From Reichenbachiella sp. 5M10 (lineage in GTDB: Bacteria > Bacteroidota > Bacteroidia > Cytophagales > Cyclobacteriaceae): a stretch of DNA of 64,000 nucleotides. The stretch lies in the NCBI RefSeq assembly GCF_002742335.1, contig NZ_MDGR01000007.1:62001-126000 (forward strand), read 5' to 3'. Below, one piece after another: positions 27,540 to 37,113 of the stretch; position 1 is the stretch's first letter, and each line of letters begins with the position of its first letter. The notes beneath the pieces are model-generated. The model worked only from the letters and a program-made list of their open reading frames with translations. It was not told the DNA's origin and did no database searches. The position numbers and the translations under genes are program-made.

Positions 27540-28913
27540 ATGAAAAAAATGGATAGGAAAATGATGTGGATGCTGGGGTTGTGGATGCTATGTGTGGCTT
27601 GCGAGGACAAAGACTTGACTCCTCCAGATCCTGAGAAGGGACCAGAAGAGAGCGTAGAGGTGGAGCCATTTGACAATATCCCCTCCTTGTCGGAGATGGT
27701 GGTATATGAGGTTAATCTTCGGGCGTTTAGCGCCAGTGGAAATCTCGATGGAGTGAGACAGAGATTGGATCATATCCAAAGTTTAGGGGTCAATGTACTT
27801 TGGCTTATGCCGATCTACCCGATTGGGATAGAAAATGGGGTCAACTCTCCTTATGCCATTAGTGATTACAAAGAGGTCAATCCAGAATTTGGGACTCTCA
27901 ATGACCTGATTAAGTTGGTCAATGAAGCGCACCGCAGGGACATGGCAGTGATCATGGACTGGGTGGGCAACCATACTGCATGGGACCACCTATGGATGGA
28001 ACACAAGGATTGGTATAGTCAAGATGCGGAGGGCAACATCATAGCTCCGCCAGGTACTGGGTGGACAGATGTCGCCGAGCTCAACTTCGCAAACCAAGAT
28101 ATGCGTGATGAGATGATCTCAGACATGACCTACTGGATCCATCATGCAGGCATAGATGGATACCGATGTGATGCAGTTGATTTTGTGCCAGAGGACTTTT
28201 GGAGCGAAGCGATCGTGGCAGTAGATGCTTCGACGACCAAATCATTGATTTGGTTGGCTGAGGGAGGGATCGTAGAGAATTTTCAAGCAGGGTTTGCTTT
28301 CAACTATGGTTGGGACTTTTACGGAAAAATCAAAGGAATCTATTCTGAAGATCAATCTGCTTCGGGCATTTTCGTGACCAATGAGCAGGAGTTCAACGTC
28401 GTGCCAGATGGCAAGACCAAATTGCGATACATCACAAATCATGACCTCTATGCATGGGATGAGACGCCTACAGAGGTGTACGGTGAGCAAGGTAGTGTCG
28501 GGGCATTTGTATCGACGGCTTTCATGGCTGGTGTACCGTTGATCTATTCGGGCCAGGAGGTCGCCAACTCAGAGTTGATTTCATTCTTTGGAAAAAACCC
28601 GATCAATTGGTCACAGAATCCTGAGATTTTGAGCCAATATCAGTCTGTGATGGCTGCACGTGCATCGGTGGTGGATATACTCACCGGGGACCTGGCGATT
28701 TATGGACAAAAGGATGTCATTGTGTTCAAGCACACGAAAGGAACGGAAGAGGTATTGGTAGTGGTCAATACACGGGACAAGGAGGTGGTTTTGCCCGTCC
28801 CAGCAGAGTTGCAAGGCACTACTTGGACCAATCTGCTGACTGAGAGTAGTCGAGATATTGGATCAGAGCTTGTATTGAGTACAAAGGAGTATCTGATTCT
28901 AAAGACACGATAA
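27540..28913 (+). CDS. GH13 alpha-amylase lipoprotein (SusG-like)
   Basis: Surface endo-acting alpha-amylase. Short lipoprotein signal LGLWMLCVACEDKD, then a TIM barrel with the GH13 regions: DWVGNH (region I, Asp140), nucleophile Asp211 in YRCDAVDF, acid/base Glu241 in LAEGG, and Asp302 in ITNHD. All three catalytic carboxylates are present, so it should be active. About 457 residues is shorter than Bacteroides SusG, which has an inserted CBM58; no such insertion is seen. I start at ATG 27540 (27549 possible), since the longer open frame from a GTG at 27456 runs through two hairpins. Last gene of the starch operon; a strong terminator follows. Confidence 0.92.
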   Translation: MKKMDRKMMWMLGLWMLCVACEDKDLTPPDPEKGPEESVEVEPFDNIPSLSEMVVYEVNLRAFSASGNLDGVRQRLDHIQSLGVNVLWLMPIYPIGIENGVNSPYAISDYKEVNPEFGTLNDLIKLVNEAHRRDMAVIMDWVGNHTAWDHLWMEHKDWYSQDAEGNIIAPPGTGWTDVAELNFANQDMRDEMISDMTYWIHHAGIDGYRCDAVDFVPEDFWSEAIVAVDASTTKSLIWLAEGGIVENFQAGFAFNYGWDFYGKIKGIYSEDQSASGIFVTNEQEFNVVPDGKTKLRYITNHDLYAWDETPTEVYGEQGSVGAFVSTAFMAGVPLIYSGQEVANSELISFFGKNPINWSQNPEILSQYQSVMAARASVVDILTGDLAIYGQKDVIVFKHTKGTEEVLVVVNTRDKEVVLPVPAELQGTTWTNLLTESSRDIGSELVLSTKEYLILKTR

Positions 28914-28946
28914 TTAAGTTTTTCGGTTATCGTACTATACTAAGTT

Positions 28947-28980
28947 AAAAGCCCCAACGAGATACGTTGGGGCTTTTGTT
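28947..28980. terminator. Terminator between starch operon and orphan binding protein
   Basis: AAAAGCCCCAACG (28947-28959) pairs perfectly with CGTTGGGGCTTTT (28965-28977) across a 5-nt loop. Flanking A and T runs make it a two-way terminator serving the convergent GH13 and binding-protein genes. Confidence 0.9.
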
Positions 28981-29034
28981 CATAATCTAGGCTTTACTTT
29001 TCGTCAATTTGTTGACTTCAAGATTGAGGAGAAC

Positions 29035-29991
29035 TTATTTCAAGAGATTCTTGTAGTCGTTGATGTTGTCTATGTCGAGTACGATTGGATCAAAGAGGTA
29101 TCCGTGAAACTCTGAGCCTCCCATTTCGATGGTTTGAAGTTTGAGGTCTTCGCCTTTGAGCTTGGAGAGAGTGAGTTCTGCTGCTTTTTTTGCAAGAGAT
29201 TGGATGGGTTTATAGATACTCATGTTTTGGACACCAGACTCCATCTTTACTACGACACTTGCATCTGGATCTTGTCCAGTAGTATAGATTGTTTTGAGCA
29301 ATTCGTCACTGCCGAGGTATTCTACGATTGCATTGTTGAACCAATCTACAGCAGAGATCACTCCTTTGATCTCAGTGAAATCTGGGTTGATTTCGTAGAG
29401 TCTCATGAGTGCGTCTACTTCACTCCAATTGTCCAACACTATGTCTTCTACAATGTTGATTTTGCCAGCATCGATGTAGGGCTGTAGTACTTCCAGTTGT
29501 CCTTTTCTAAACTGTATGGCATTGACATCTGCTACTGGACCGTTGATGAGGATGATGTTGCCTTCTGGCACATTGTTGATCAGTGCTCGGGCTTGTTTTT
29601 TCCCTACTTCGAGGTTGTTGTAGGAGACGTACAGGCCGACACGATCGTCCAAGATCGGACGGTCGTAGGCGATCACCAATACGTTGTTTTTGCTTGCCAG
29701 ATCAAGGATTGACTTGCTGTGCGCACCATCTACTGGGACGATGACGAGTGCGTCGACCCCTGAGTCGATGAGCTCTTGAGCTTGTTCGAGTTGCTTGTCA
29801 TAGCTGGAGTGTGCAACCTTGATAAATGTTTCTACACCCAACCGCGTAAAGTGCTTTTGCAAATAGCCTGCATCGATTTCCCAACGGGCGCTGGCAAACT
29901 GGTCAAACAAAAGCCCCACTTTGTAGTCCTGTGCTTGGGTGCAATTGACGGTGAGCATGACCATCAAATAGATAATAGTAAGTTTTCTCAT
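29035..29991 (-). CDS. Orphan XylF-like periplasmic sugar-binding protein
   Basis: A 318-residue periplasmic binding protein of the ribose/xylose type (Peripla_BP_4). Signal peptide ending near NCTQAQ; ligand-domain phrases VIAYDRPILDDRVGLYVSYNN, GKKQARALINNVPEGN and TTGQDPDASVVVKMESG align well with XylF. No ATPase or permease gene is nearby, which is unusual because such proteins normally feed an ABC importer. In this phylum they can instead present sugar to a sensor. It converges on the starch operon and has its own promoter region of about 240 bp (29992-30229), where I see no gene. Ligand unproven; a pentose or hexose is likely. Confidence 0.82.
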   Translation of the reverse strand: MRKLTIIYLMVMLTVNCTQAQDYKVGLLFDQFASARWEIDAGYLQKHFTRLGVETFIKVAHSSYDKQLEQAQELIDSGVDALVIVPVDGAHSKSILDLASKNNVLVIAYDRPILDDRVGLYVSYNNLEVGKKQARALINNVPEGNIILINGPVADVNAIQFRKGQLEVLQPYIDAGKINIVEDIVLDNWSEVDALMRLYEINPDFTEIKGVISAVDWFNNAIVEYLGSDELLKTIYTTGQDPDASVVVKMESGVQNMSIYKPIQSLAKKAAELTLSKLKGEDLKLQTIEMGGSEFHGYLFDPIVLDIDNINDYKNLLK

Positions 29992-30160
29992 GCTTAAAGA
30001 ATTAAAATGTAATTAGTCTGTCTCGTTTAGTAACCGGGGTGGTTTACGGGGGATGGATGATAAATGTAAGAATAAAATTTGTTTTCTAACAGCGTAAAAC
30101 CTGAATAGTTGTCATGACATTGGAAATTAGTGGAGTAAAGTTGAAAAATGAGTAAAAAGT

Positions 30161-30186
30161 AAAGCCTTCTCAGAGGAGAAGGCTTT
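30161..30186 (-). terminator. Terminator of the phytase operon
   Basis: AAAGCCTTCTC (30161-30171) pairs perfectly with GAGAAGGCTTT (30176-30186), loop of 4 nt. On the minus strand it follows the phytase stop by about 44 bp and is followed by a T-rich stretch (ACTTTTTACTC). Confidence 0.75.
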
Positions 30187-30229
30187 GGTCGGTCCGTAGA
30201 CCTGATTTAGAATGAAAAAGTATTTTCTA

Positions 30230-31294
30230 CTATTCTGTAGCCAGTATGGCGGTCTCTAGATCTCTCCAGTCGTAAATTTGGAAGGTCTTGTTGTCTGACA
30301 TAGCTACGAAGAACCCCTTTGGGAAGTCTGCGTTGAAAGCGAGTGCTGAGACTTCTGATCCGTCACTTTCGTGTGTCGAGACTGCCAGGCTCTTTATCCA
30401 GTTGTGTGCGTGGGGATCATCTGCGGTTCCTTCTCTCGGGTATACCCGAAAGACATCTGCCTGTTGATCCGAGATGAGAATATACCCTGTGCTGTCTGAA
30501 CTCTGGTAGATTGATATTCCTTCACGATCTTCGGTGAAGCCATCGGTACCGAATACGGCCAATTCTTCATTGCCCATGGCGGGATCGACGTAGTATTTGC
30601 GAATGCCGTAGAGTTCGTCCGAATAGTAGACATAGCCAAGCTGGTGGTCTACAGCGATGGCTTCTATTTCGCCTGCTCCTCCGCTGAATTTACCAAATTT
30701 GCGGGCTAGCTTGCCTTTGACACTACCGTTTTCGGCATAGAGTACATACTGGTAGAGGTAACCGTCAGTGGGAGAGTTCTCTCCTTTTCGGCTGACGATG
30801 GCAAATAGCGAATCATCGGCGGCACGCTTGTAGAGAGCTACTCCCATCACATCACGGCTCTCACTGTCCTCAAACACAGGGATCCCTCCGTCATCGATGG
30901 CTTGCATGTCAGGGACACTATAGATACGGATGCTCTGGGTGCCCCGCTCACTGAATACTGCGAGATCCACACGCCTGGTTGAGTCCAGTGCAAATCCATA
31001 GGCAATGTCCACGTTGTTGGGACGATCAATTCCTGTGATGCGACGCGTACTGTCTTCTTTGCCTTGCAGGTCGAATACATATACTCCTCCCTCTTTGTTT
31101 TCGCGCTTGTCAGTCCCAAGGATTAGGGATTGAGCAGGATCGGTCGGGTGTACCCAGATCGCAGGATCGTCACTGTCAAACTGGACCGGTTCGGTCACGT
31201 ACTTGGGCTTGATAGCGCTACTGGTTTCGGTGTTTTGAGTAGGGACACAGCTGGTTGCCAGTCCTATGATGATATATAAAGCGTATTTGTGCAT
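30230..31294 (-). CDS. Beta-propeller phytase (3-phytase), lipoprotein
   Basis: Calcium-dependent phosphatase that strips phosphate from phytate. Lipobox IGLATSCVPTQ places it on an envelope membrane, probably the outer membrane. The mature sequence has the beta-propeller phytase pattern: DSDDPAIWVHPTDPAQSLILGTDK near residues 40-63, GIDRPNNVDIAYGF, AGEIEAIAVDHQLGYVYYSDE and FTEDREGISIY, whose acidic residues bind calcium and phosphate in known members. 354 residues is a normal length. It follows the acidic lipoprotein by three bases and the TonB receptor before it, forming a likely phytate/phosphate acquisition operon. Confidence 0.9.
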   Translation of the reverse strand: MHKYALYIIIGLATSCVPTQNTETSSAIKPKYVTEPVQFDSDDPAIWVHPTDPAQSLILGTDKRENKEGGVYVFDLQGKEDSTRRITGIDRPNNVDIAYGFALDSTRRVDLAVFSERGTQSIRIYSVPDMQAIDDGGIPVFEDSESRDVMGVALYKRAADDSLFAIVSRKGENSPTDGYLYQYVLYAENGSVKGKLARKFGKFSGGAGEIEAIAVDHQLGYVYYSDELYGIRKYYVDPAMGNEELAVFGTDGFTEDREGISIYQSSDSTGYILISDQQADVFRVYPREGTADDPHAHNWIKSLAVSTHESDGSEVSALAFNADFPKGFFVAMSDNKTFQIYDWRDLETAILATE

Positions 31295-31297
31295 GTG

Positions 31298-32287
31298 TTA
31301 GTCTTTGATAAGTGTGAATGAAGTGGATCCTGTGAAGAGTTCATCTCCTTCTTCGAATTGATCTTCGTCGATGATGCTTTTGATTGTCAATACCACATCA
31401 TCTGCTGTGCCAAGGAGATACTCTGATTCGAGGATGAAGTCTACCTCTTCTTCCTCGTCGTTGAAGTGCGACCCTTCGAGTTCCAACTCTCCATCTTCTG
31501 CGTCATAGTCTGCTTCGATTTCGACGATGAGGTTTTCAGTATCGGTTTCGATTTCTCCGTCTTTGCATTCGGTGACTTCTTCCTCTTCGATGAGTTCGAT
31601 CTCAATTTTCATTTCCTCAAAGGCAAATTCAAACTTGATTTCACCAGTGATGTCGGCAAAGTTGAGTTCGGCAAGGTCAGAGGAGATCGTGCCAAATGCC
31701 TCCTGAAATGCTTCAAATTCCACTTCGTCGGTGATTTCGAGGAGCCATTCACCCGCGAGATCATTGTCTAGAATTTCGTATTCGAAGGTGTTGGCGTCAC
31801 TAAATACGACATTGGCGCTGGTTTGTACACTGGTGATTTCGAGCTCAAATGATCCATCTGTCGCTTCGATTTCGGCCTCATTCATTAATACTACGATTTC
31901 AAACTCCGCTGGTACTGTGCCCAAATCTGGGTCGACAGGAATGGTGATCGTCGAGGCTGTGAATTCGATTTCACGCTCATAGGCACAGTCATCTTCCTCA
32001 TACTCGTAGACGATTTCGTCGATTTCTGCCATGGCAAAATCTCCCTCACCGGACAGTGTGTAGTGAAGAGTGATCGCCTCGGCAGGTAGATCGCCGAGAT
32101 AGTCCGCGAATGAAATTTCTACTTTGTAATCTTCTGCATCGGGTAGGTCTGCACCTTCTTCGTCGATTTGTAGACGAAGTGGAAAGTCCTCGTCGTGTAT
32201 GCTAACCTCAGGTTCGTTGAGTGCACAGGCACCCAACAATGCTGTGGCTGCTATCCATGCTATATTTTTAATCTTCATGATTGTCAT
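31298..32287 (-). CDS. Extremely acidic lipoprotein of unknown function
   Basis: I do not recognise the family. It is a 329-residue lipoprotein (AATALLGACALNEPE). By hand count it holds about 97 Asp/Glu against about 10 Lys/Arg, with acidic clusters such as EYEEDDC, IEEEEVTEC and NDEEEEVDF and an alternating beta-strand pattern. It lies between the TonB receptor (12 bp upstream) and the phytase (3 bp downstream), so all three are surely co-transcribed. Known facts: beta-propeller phytases need calcium, and phytate usually occurs as a metal salt. I infer a surface cation- or metal-phytate-handling role; this is unproven. The two Cys pairs beyond the lipid Cys could form a disulphide. Confidence 0.8.
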   Translation of the reverse strand: MTIMKIKNIAWIAATALLGACALNEPEVSIHDEDFPLRLQIDEEGADLPDAEDYKVEISFADYLGDLPAEAITLHYTLSGEGDFAMAEIDEIVYEYEEDDCAYEREIEFTASTITIPVDPDLGTVPAEFEIVVLMNEAEIEATDGSFELEITSVQTSANVVFSDANTFEYEILDNDLAGEWLLEITDEVEFEAFQEAFGTISSDLAELNFADITGEIKFEFAFEEMKIEIELIEEEEVTECKDGEIETDTENLIVEIEADYDAEDGELELEGSHFNDEEEEVDFILESEYLLGTADDVVLTIKSIIDEDQFEEGDELFTGSTSFTLIKD

Positions 32288-32299
32288 TCTTTTGTTGAT

Positions 32300-35038
32300 T
32301 TAGAAAATGAATTTTACTCCCGCTCTGGACCACCAAGAGTAGAATTCTCTCTGGACGAGTTCGTTATCGTTTTGTCCCATGTATGCTTGGAAAGGTGCAT
32401 TGGTGATATTGAGACACTCGGCAAATAGATTGAAATGCTTGTTGATTTGGTAGCTGGCGGTAGCGTCTACCTGTAGACGGCCTTTGATTGAACGGTCGTC
32501 ATCGCTGTCCTCCCCAAGTTCGTCGATGTACTCTCCGGCATAGTTGCCCGATAGTCTCGCACTGAAGCCTTTGTAGTTGTATGACAAGCTCAGGTTACCA
32601 ACATGTGTGGCTTGTCCTGGCAAATTGACCGACTCGGTCTCGTCGACTCCCGATCTGTCGACCAAGACAGCATCTGAGATAGTGAATGTATAATTAGCAT
32701 AAATCCCCAATCCTGACAAAGCACCTGGCAGGAAGGTCAAGTTCTGCTGGTAGGAGATCTCAATCCCACCGATATCAGCCGTCTGTCCGTTGACATCTTG
32801 GGTGAGGTCTACATCCGTCCCAAAATCAATCCCCTCATACGTGTCTGTCTCATAGACTCGTTTGTAGATGAAGTTGTCGAGTCTCTTGTAGAAGACTCCA
32901 GCCGAGATCACACCGACTGTCCCAAAATAGTGATCCACCATCAAGTCTAGGTTGATCGCTGATACTGGTTTCAAGTTTGGGTTGCCGATCGTGCCTTCAC
33001 GATCCCCTAGATTGATCTCTTGTGCAGGTACAATAGATTCGAAGTTGGGACGAGCATAGGAGGTAGTAGCAGCCAATCTCAGGTTGGTGAGGTTGCTGAG
33101 CGAATACCTGAAATTGATTTGAGGGAGGAAGTAGGTGTACTCTGTGGATCCTTCTTCGTCGAGGATTTCGTCTAGATCACCTTCGTCATCAAACAAGACC
33201 GTGTGGTATTGGTAGTCTACGTTGGTTTTTTCGAAGCGTAGACCTCCTACGATCTGTAGTTTGTTGAGGGTCAGATCAGTCATGAGGTAGGCCGCTATGA
33301 CGTTTTCGGTTGCTTTGTAGCTTTCGACGTTTTCATCGACGAGTTTGTCTTCAGCTTCGAGCTCGAACCCGGCACGGTTGTCGTTGAAGAATCGGACTAC
33401 CTTGTCCATATCAGGTGCTGCAGCGAGTGTGTACTCTCCTCCTAGAAAGTTATCGTCGACAAGTCCTCCGTCAAATTTCTCCAAGGTGAAGTCTCCAGTT
33501 TGTCCTTCAAAAGAGACGTCACCTCCGGCCCATCCGTATTTGTTGTTGACCACCTGAAAGTCCTTTTCTTTGTTGCGGTATTTGCCACCAAACTTCAAAG
33601 AACCTGTGTTGTTTCCTAATGTGTAGGGTATGGCAAGATTGATTTTTCCAGTGAGGTTTCTGTCTTCTGCATAGGTGTTGCCTGCTTCTAATTCGTCAAA
33701 CTCATAGTTGCTGTTGTCCAAATAGTCGAAGTTATCATCGGTCGAGAAGCTTGGGAAATCTGAGTTTGAAAAGTCAGTGGTCAGTGCATCAGGCGTACCG
33801 ATAAAGTTGACTTCATAGTCAAACGGAGTGTTTTGAATGGCTTTGGCATACGACACTTCGTAGTTGATCGAGAATCCTGGCAGGGTATGCTTGCCGCCCA
33901 AGTTGACACTAGAGATGTCTTGGCGCTCAAACCTGTCTTTGGTGAGTCGCTCGATCTCGTTGTCTTCGAAGGGGGAATCGTCAGTGTTGGGCACCATGAC
34001 GTATCTGCGGCGCACTTCTCGGTCCGAAAACGTGTTGTATATCCCGCGTAGGTATATTTCACTGTTGTCATTGAGTCGGTAATCCACGGTACCGCTGATG
34101 GCGCTGCGAGTTCTACGGAGTGCATAGTCGCGGAGTTCGATATCGTCACCATCACGCTCCCAGTTGTCCGAGCCACGATCGGTAAAGAAGTGGCTACCGT
34201 TGATAAGTACGCCGAGTTTTTCTTCTGCTCCGAATCTTTTCCCGACTAGGAGAGATCCTTGGGCGTTGTACTTGCCCATGAGGTGATTGTATCCTCCGAC
34301 AGCTGTCCCTTGAATTTCGGCTTTGCTTGACTTGGCTTTTCTCGTGACGAGATTGACCGATCCACCGATGGCGTCACCATCCATGTCAGGAGTGAGGGTT
34401 TTGGACACCTCTATCGAGGAAAGTTGGTCTGCTGGAATGGCATCTAATGCAACAAACCGAACACCAGCCTCTGGTGAGGGGATTTGTTCGCCGTTGACAC
34501 TGATGTTGGTGAACTGTGGCGCTAGGCCTCTGACGATGACGTATCTGCCTTCACCTTGGTCACGCTGTAGTGTCACACCAGGCATACGCTGGATCGCTTC
34601 CGCGACGTTTGGATCTGGAAATCTACCGATCTGGTCTGCGGCGATGATGTTCTTGATGTTGCCAGCGTTTTTTTGTTGATTGAGTGCTTTTTGCTGGCCT
34701 TGTAATGCCCCATAGATGGTCACTTCGAGGAGCTCGGGTTGGAGCTCTGTAAGTTGGACTTCTATGCTGCTACTTTGTGCTGGGTCGATCTTGGTCACGA
34801 AATCTTTGTACCCGAGGTATTTGATCAATAGCGATTGTGTACCAGACTTGAGGCGGAGGGTGAATTCTCCATTGAGGTCTGTGATGGTTCCTTGTGAAGT
34901 ACTATCTATGAGTACCGTGGCTCCTGGGAGTGGCTCCCCACTGACTCCATCGGTGATGCTGCCTTTGACGACTATGTCTTGGCTATAGGCGCACCATGCG
35001 ATGAGGTTGAACATTAGAATTGTAAGTGTTTTTTTCAT
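32300..35038 (-). CDS. TonB-dependent receptor of the phytase locus
   Basis: Outer-membrane transporter of 912 residues. Signal peptide (to CAYS), carboxypeptidase-like domain (VVKGSITDGVSGEPLPGATV), plug with RMPGVTLQRDQGEGRYVIVRG and NISVNGEQIPSPE, and a barrel of the TonB receptor type; the C-terminal strand ends in GVKFIF. It is not a SusC: there is no SusD partner and the plug resembles the CirA/FecA group. Beta-propeller phytase genes are known often to neighbour TonB receptor genes, which suggests import of a phytate breakdown product, inositol phosphate or bound metal. The gap to the regulator (35039-35214) holds no clear promoter box. Confidence 0.88.
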   Translation of the reverse strand: MKKTLTILMFNLIAWCAYSQDIVVKGSITDGVSGEPLPGATVLIDSTSQGTITDLNGEFTLRLKSGTQSLLIKYLGYKDFVTKIDPAQSSSIEVQLTELQPELLEVTIYGALQGQQKALNQQKNAGNIKNIIAADQIGRFPDPNVAEAIQRMPGVTLQRDQGEGRYVIVRGLAPQFTNISVNGEQIPSPEAGVRFVALDAIPADQLSSIEVSKTLTPDMDGDAIGGSVNLVTRKAKSSKAEIQGTAVGGYNHLMGKYNAQGSLLVGKRFGAEEKLGVLINGSHFFTDRGSDNWERDGDDIELRDYALRRTRSAISGTVDYRLNDNSEIYLRGIYNTFSDREVRRRYVMVPNTDDSPFEDNEIERLTKDRFERQDISSVNLGGKHTLPGFSINYEVSYAKAIQNTPFDYEVNFIGTPDALTTDFSNSDFPSFSTDDNFDYLDNSNYEFDELEAGNTYAEDRNLTGKINLAIPYTLGNNTGSLKFGGKYRNKEKDFQVVNNKYGWAGGDVSFEGQTGDFTLEKFDGGLVDDNFLGGEYTLAAAPDMDKVVRFFNDNRAGFELEAEDKLVDENVESYKATENVIAAYLMTDLTLNKLQIVGGLRFEKTNVDYQYHTVLFDDEGDLDEILDEEGSTEYTYFLPQINFRYSLSNLTNLRLAATTSYARPNFESIVPAQEINLGDREGTIGNPNLKPVSAINLDLMVDHYFGTVGVISAGVFYKRLDNFIYKRVYETDTYEGIDFGTDVDLTQDVNGQTADIGGIEISYQQNLTFLPGALSGLGIYANYTFTISDAVLVDRSGVDETESVNLPGQATHVGNLSLSYNYKGFSARLSGNYAGEYIDELGEDSDDDRSIKGRLQVDATASYQINKHFNLFAECLNITNAPFQAYMGQNDNELVQREFYSWWSRAGVKFIF

Positions 35039-35214
35039 AGTTTCATTGTTGATGTCATCGAATTATTTGACGAGGCAAATAATGATTCCACATATGAATT
35101 GAGTGTTAATAGCCTAGTCAACAAAATAGCATCAGCTCAAAAAATCTAGGCATCAAAACGTAAACATGGTTTTGCAAGTAGCAGCATTTCAAGTGGTTAC
35201 ATGTTACTGTAGCG

Positions 35215-36888
35215 TTACCCGACACTGACGATGTAGTTGTATAAATTTTCACCTTTTTCCAATCCGAGCTTTTTTCTCAGTCTATACCGCGCGATTCGTA
35301 GACTGTCGCTTGAGATGTTGAGTATCGAAGCGATTTCATGGGAGTGTAGGTTGATATGAATCATGGCACATAGGCGCACTTCGGAGTTGGTCAAGGTGGG
35401 GTGCTTGGCACGGAGTTGATCAAAGAACTCCGTGTGTATTTGTTGAAAAATGTTTTCGAACTCTTCCCAATCCTCATCCATGTTGAAGTTGAGATCTATG
35501 GATTTGGTGAGTTTTCGGATTTTGAGATGGATGTCTTCTTTTTCGCTTTTTTTGATTTTTTTGAGATTGGTACGGAGTGATTCCAAAAACTCATTTTTTT
35601 GGATGAGATGCAGTGCTGACCGACTCAGTGCACTGTTTTTCATCTCCAGATCCATTTGTAGTTGTTCTTCTAGGAGCCGCTTGTTTTCGAGCTCGGTTCG
35701 GAGTTTTTCTTCATTGAGTTGAGCATTGATGAGTTCTGCTTTGCTCAGTTCATTTTCGGTTTGTAGTAGTTTCCGTTCTTTGCTGGTTTTTGCGACTTTT
35801 TGGTACGAACTGTATGCGATGAGTACCAGGAGGATTGCTACGGCCATGAAGCTTGCTATGGCGATGCGGCGGTTTTCTGCTTTTTCTTTTTCCAAAAGGA
35901 GGATGGTTTGTTGTTTTTGTTCGAGATCAAAAATGGACTGGGCATTGGCAATTTTGTGAGCGATCTCTTGGCCGAATATCATTTCGTTGAGACTGTAGCT
36001 TTGGTCTAGGTAGTGGTAGGCACTGTCGTAGTGTTCGGTTTCGAGGAGGATGAGAGACAAGTCTCTAGCGGCGGATTGTATTTGGTATGCGTTCTGTTGG
36101 AGGAGTGCTTGGTCATAGGCTTGGCGAGTGACGGAAAGGGCTCGCTCGTACATTCCTCTTTTGCGGTAGGTGTCTCCGATGTTGTTGAGGTTGACGATGG
36201 CGTCATCGGTATGGCCTAGTGCGTGGTTGTATTCGTAGGCGATGACGAAGTTTTTGTGCGCTTCATCGTAGACTTCTAGGTCTTCGTAGATACTCCCGAT
36301 GTTGTCATAGATGAGGGCCAATTCGGTCGAGTCGATATGCTGAGAAAAGTAGTTTAGCGCACGATGCTGGTAGAAGAGCGCCGAATCGTATTGTGCGGAT
36401 TTTTCGAATAGATGACCAATTTGCCCTTGTATCTGTGCTTCCCCACGGTGGTCATCGAGCGTGGTGAAGAGTCGGGATGCTTCACGTAAATGCACGAGTG
36501 CCTGATCGAAATTTTCAGAGCGCAGGTAGACTTGCCCTATCATGCTGGTGGCCTCAGCGAGGTGCTGTGTGTCTTTGAGCTTTTCATAGGCATGGAGGGC
36601 GTTGTGTAGATTGTTGAGTGCCAAGTCGAGGTTGCCGATTTTGTAAAAGATGGCTCCTAGCAGGTGACTGCTCCGTGCGATTCCAAAGTCATACCCCAGT
36701 TCGTCAGAGAGGATGAGGGCACGTCGTGCCAAAAACAGTGAACTGTCACGGCCGAGTTGTGGTCGTAGTTTGATCTGCTCCAACAAGCTATCTACGGCGG
36801 CATTGCTTTGTGGGTCTTGTGTATCAGGGGAGAAGGTACAGCCAAATACAGCAAACGAAAGAAAGAGGAGTAGAACGCGTGATGACAT
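35215..36888 (-). CDS. Membrane TPR-HTH regulator of the phytase locus
   Basis: Signal or lipoprotein-like N-terminus (LLLFLSFAVFGCTFSPD), periplasmic TPR repeats to about residue 330, one transmembrane helix (IAIASFMAVAILLVLIAYSSY), a long coiled coil, and a C-terminal LuxR-like helix-turn-helix (LTNSEVRLCAMIHINLHSHE, then IASILNISSDSLRIARYRLR). About 557 residues from ATG 36888; the longer frame to 36936 adds no recognisable feature. Architecture parallels the regulator at 17418-19025. It is co-oriented with and directly upstream of the TonB receptor-lipoprotein-phytase genes and probably controls them in response to an envelope signal. The 225-bp gap to yceI on the other side (36889-37113) is AT-rich without a gene. 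Confidence 0.8.
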   Translation of the reverse strand: MSSRVLLLFLSFAVFGCTFSPDTQDPQSNAAVDSLLEQIKLRPQLGRDSSLFLARRALILSDELGYDFGIARSSHLLGAIFYKIGNLDLALNNLHNALHAYEKLKDTQHLAEATSMIGQVYLRSENFDQALVHLREASRLFTTLDDHRGEAQIQGQIGHLFEKSAQYDSALFYQHRALNYFSQHIDSTELALIYDNIGSIYEDLEVYDEAHKNFVIAYEYNHALGHTDDAIVNLNNIGDTYRKRGMYERALSVTRQAYDQALLQQNAYQIQSAARDLSLILLETEHYDSAYHYLDQSYSLNEMIFGQEIAHKIANAQSIFDLEQKQQTILLLEKEKAENRRIAIASFMAVAILLVLIAYSSYQKVAKTSKERKLLQTENELSKAELINAQLNEEKLRTELENKRLLEEQLQMDLEMKNSALSRSALHLIQKNEFLESLRTNLKKIKKSEKEDIHLKIRKLTKSIDLNFNMDEDWEEFENIFQQIHTEFFDQLRAKHPTLTNSEVRLCAMIHINLHSHEIASILNISSDSLRIARYRLRKKLGLEKGENLYNYIVSVG

Positions 36889-37113
36889 AGACACTGGATC
36901 AAAAATGGGATGCGGCGAAAGCCAAAATACCCGCAAAAAGTCGACAAACTTATTGATCTACTGTGTACTCATGGACAAGCCAATGTTATGGATATGTTGT
37001 CAATGAACGAAGAGGATAGTTTTTGAAAAATCATTGGAAAACCGAAACTTATAATTGTAGAAACAGTATATGTTGCAACAAGTATTTAAATATTGACATA
37101 AAACGATATAAAC

